A stretch of 64,000 nucleotides of DNA from Tetrastigma voinierianum (taxonomy: Eukaryota; Streptophyta; Magnoliopsida; Vitales; Vitaceae), in NCBI GenBank assembly GCA_016808115.1, contig JAEQBH010001508.1, positions 496,001 to 560,000 of the forward strand, read 5' to 3'. Under the pieces are notes generated by a model, which did no database searches, had not been told where the DNA came from, and saw nothing but the letters and a program-made list of their open reading frames with translations. The position numbers and the translations under genes are program-made. Shown here piece by piece: positions 64,000 to 64,000 of this stretch (within the stretch, counting starts at the first letter, position 1; each line of letters opens with the position of its first letter).

Positions 64000-64000
64000 G

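Overview
The window looks like a plant nuclear (angiosperm, probably dicot) intergenic/heterochromatic region. It is AT-rich and holds nested LTR retrotransposons whose primer-binding sites and gag domains are typical of plant Ty3/gypsy lineages (Athila, Tat). It also holds a group-1 LEA gene with a plant-type GT-AG intron and a plant-mobile-domain (MAIN-LIKE) pseudogene. Almost every coding region is broken by stops and indels. Copies of the same sequence differ by many small indels, so part of the damage may be assembly noise rather than decay.

Layout. 1-2,480 is a decayed plus-strand Ty3/gypsy gag-pol fragment. From 2,609 a large direct repeat begins. Unit D1 (2,609-17,026) and unit D2 (17,027-52,248) each start with the 3' part of a minus-strand LEA_1 (D113/LEA4-5-like) gene. 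A third start (52,249 onward) runs into the fullest LEA copy, with exon 1, intron and exon 2. Both D units carry the same Tat-lineage element (LTRs of about 0.7 kb), itself interrupted at the same point by the same gag-only Athila-type element (LTRs of about 1.29 kb, target duplication ATAGC). The repeat therefore formed, or was mis-assembled, after both insertions. D2 is longer because an 8.5-kb Athila-lineage element (24,337-32,865; gag, protease and env-like remnants but no recognisable reverse transcriptase) sits inside the Athila-1 LTR, and because a 6.1-kb V-U module is tandemly repeated (U-V-U-V-U, 36,350-51,612). V contains arms of about 0.5 kb in inverted orientation around LINE-like and LTR-like pieces. 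U contains (TA)n tracts and interleaved inverted repeats.

52,809-59,980 is mostly AT-rich DNA without a recognisable gene; it contains a diverged direct repeat (53,677-54,976) and several hairpins. A diverged Athila-like LTR lies at about 59,985-61,095. The right end is a minus-strand MAIN-LIKE/plant mobile domain pseudogene (about 61,330-63,478) downstream of a CCHC zinc-knuckle tail (63,752 onward) that could end a MULE-type transposase.

The most unusual signal is a palindromic CpG-dense motif, CGYCGCGACG (often extended to CACGTCGCGACGTG). It occurs in the Athila-2 LTRs and in the V modules, and is amplified to 11 cores within about 400 bp inside Athila-2 (28,381-28,790). It contains back-to-back ACGT bZIP-type cores and is very unlike the AT-rich surroundings.
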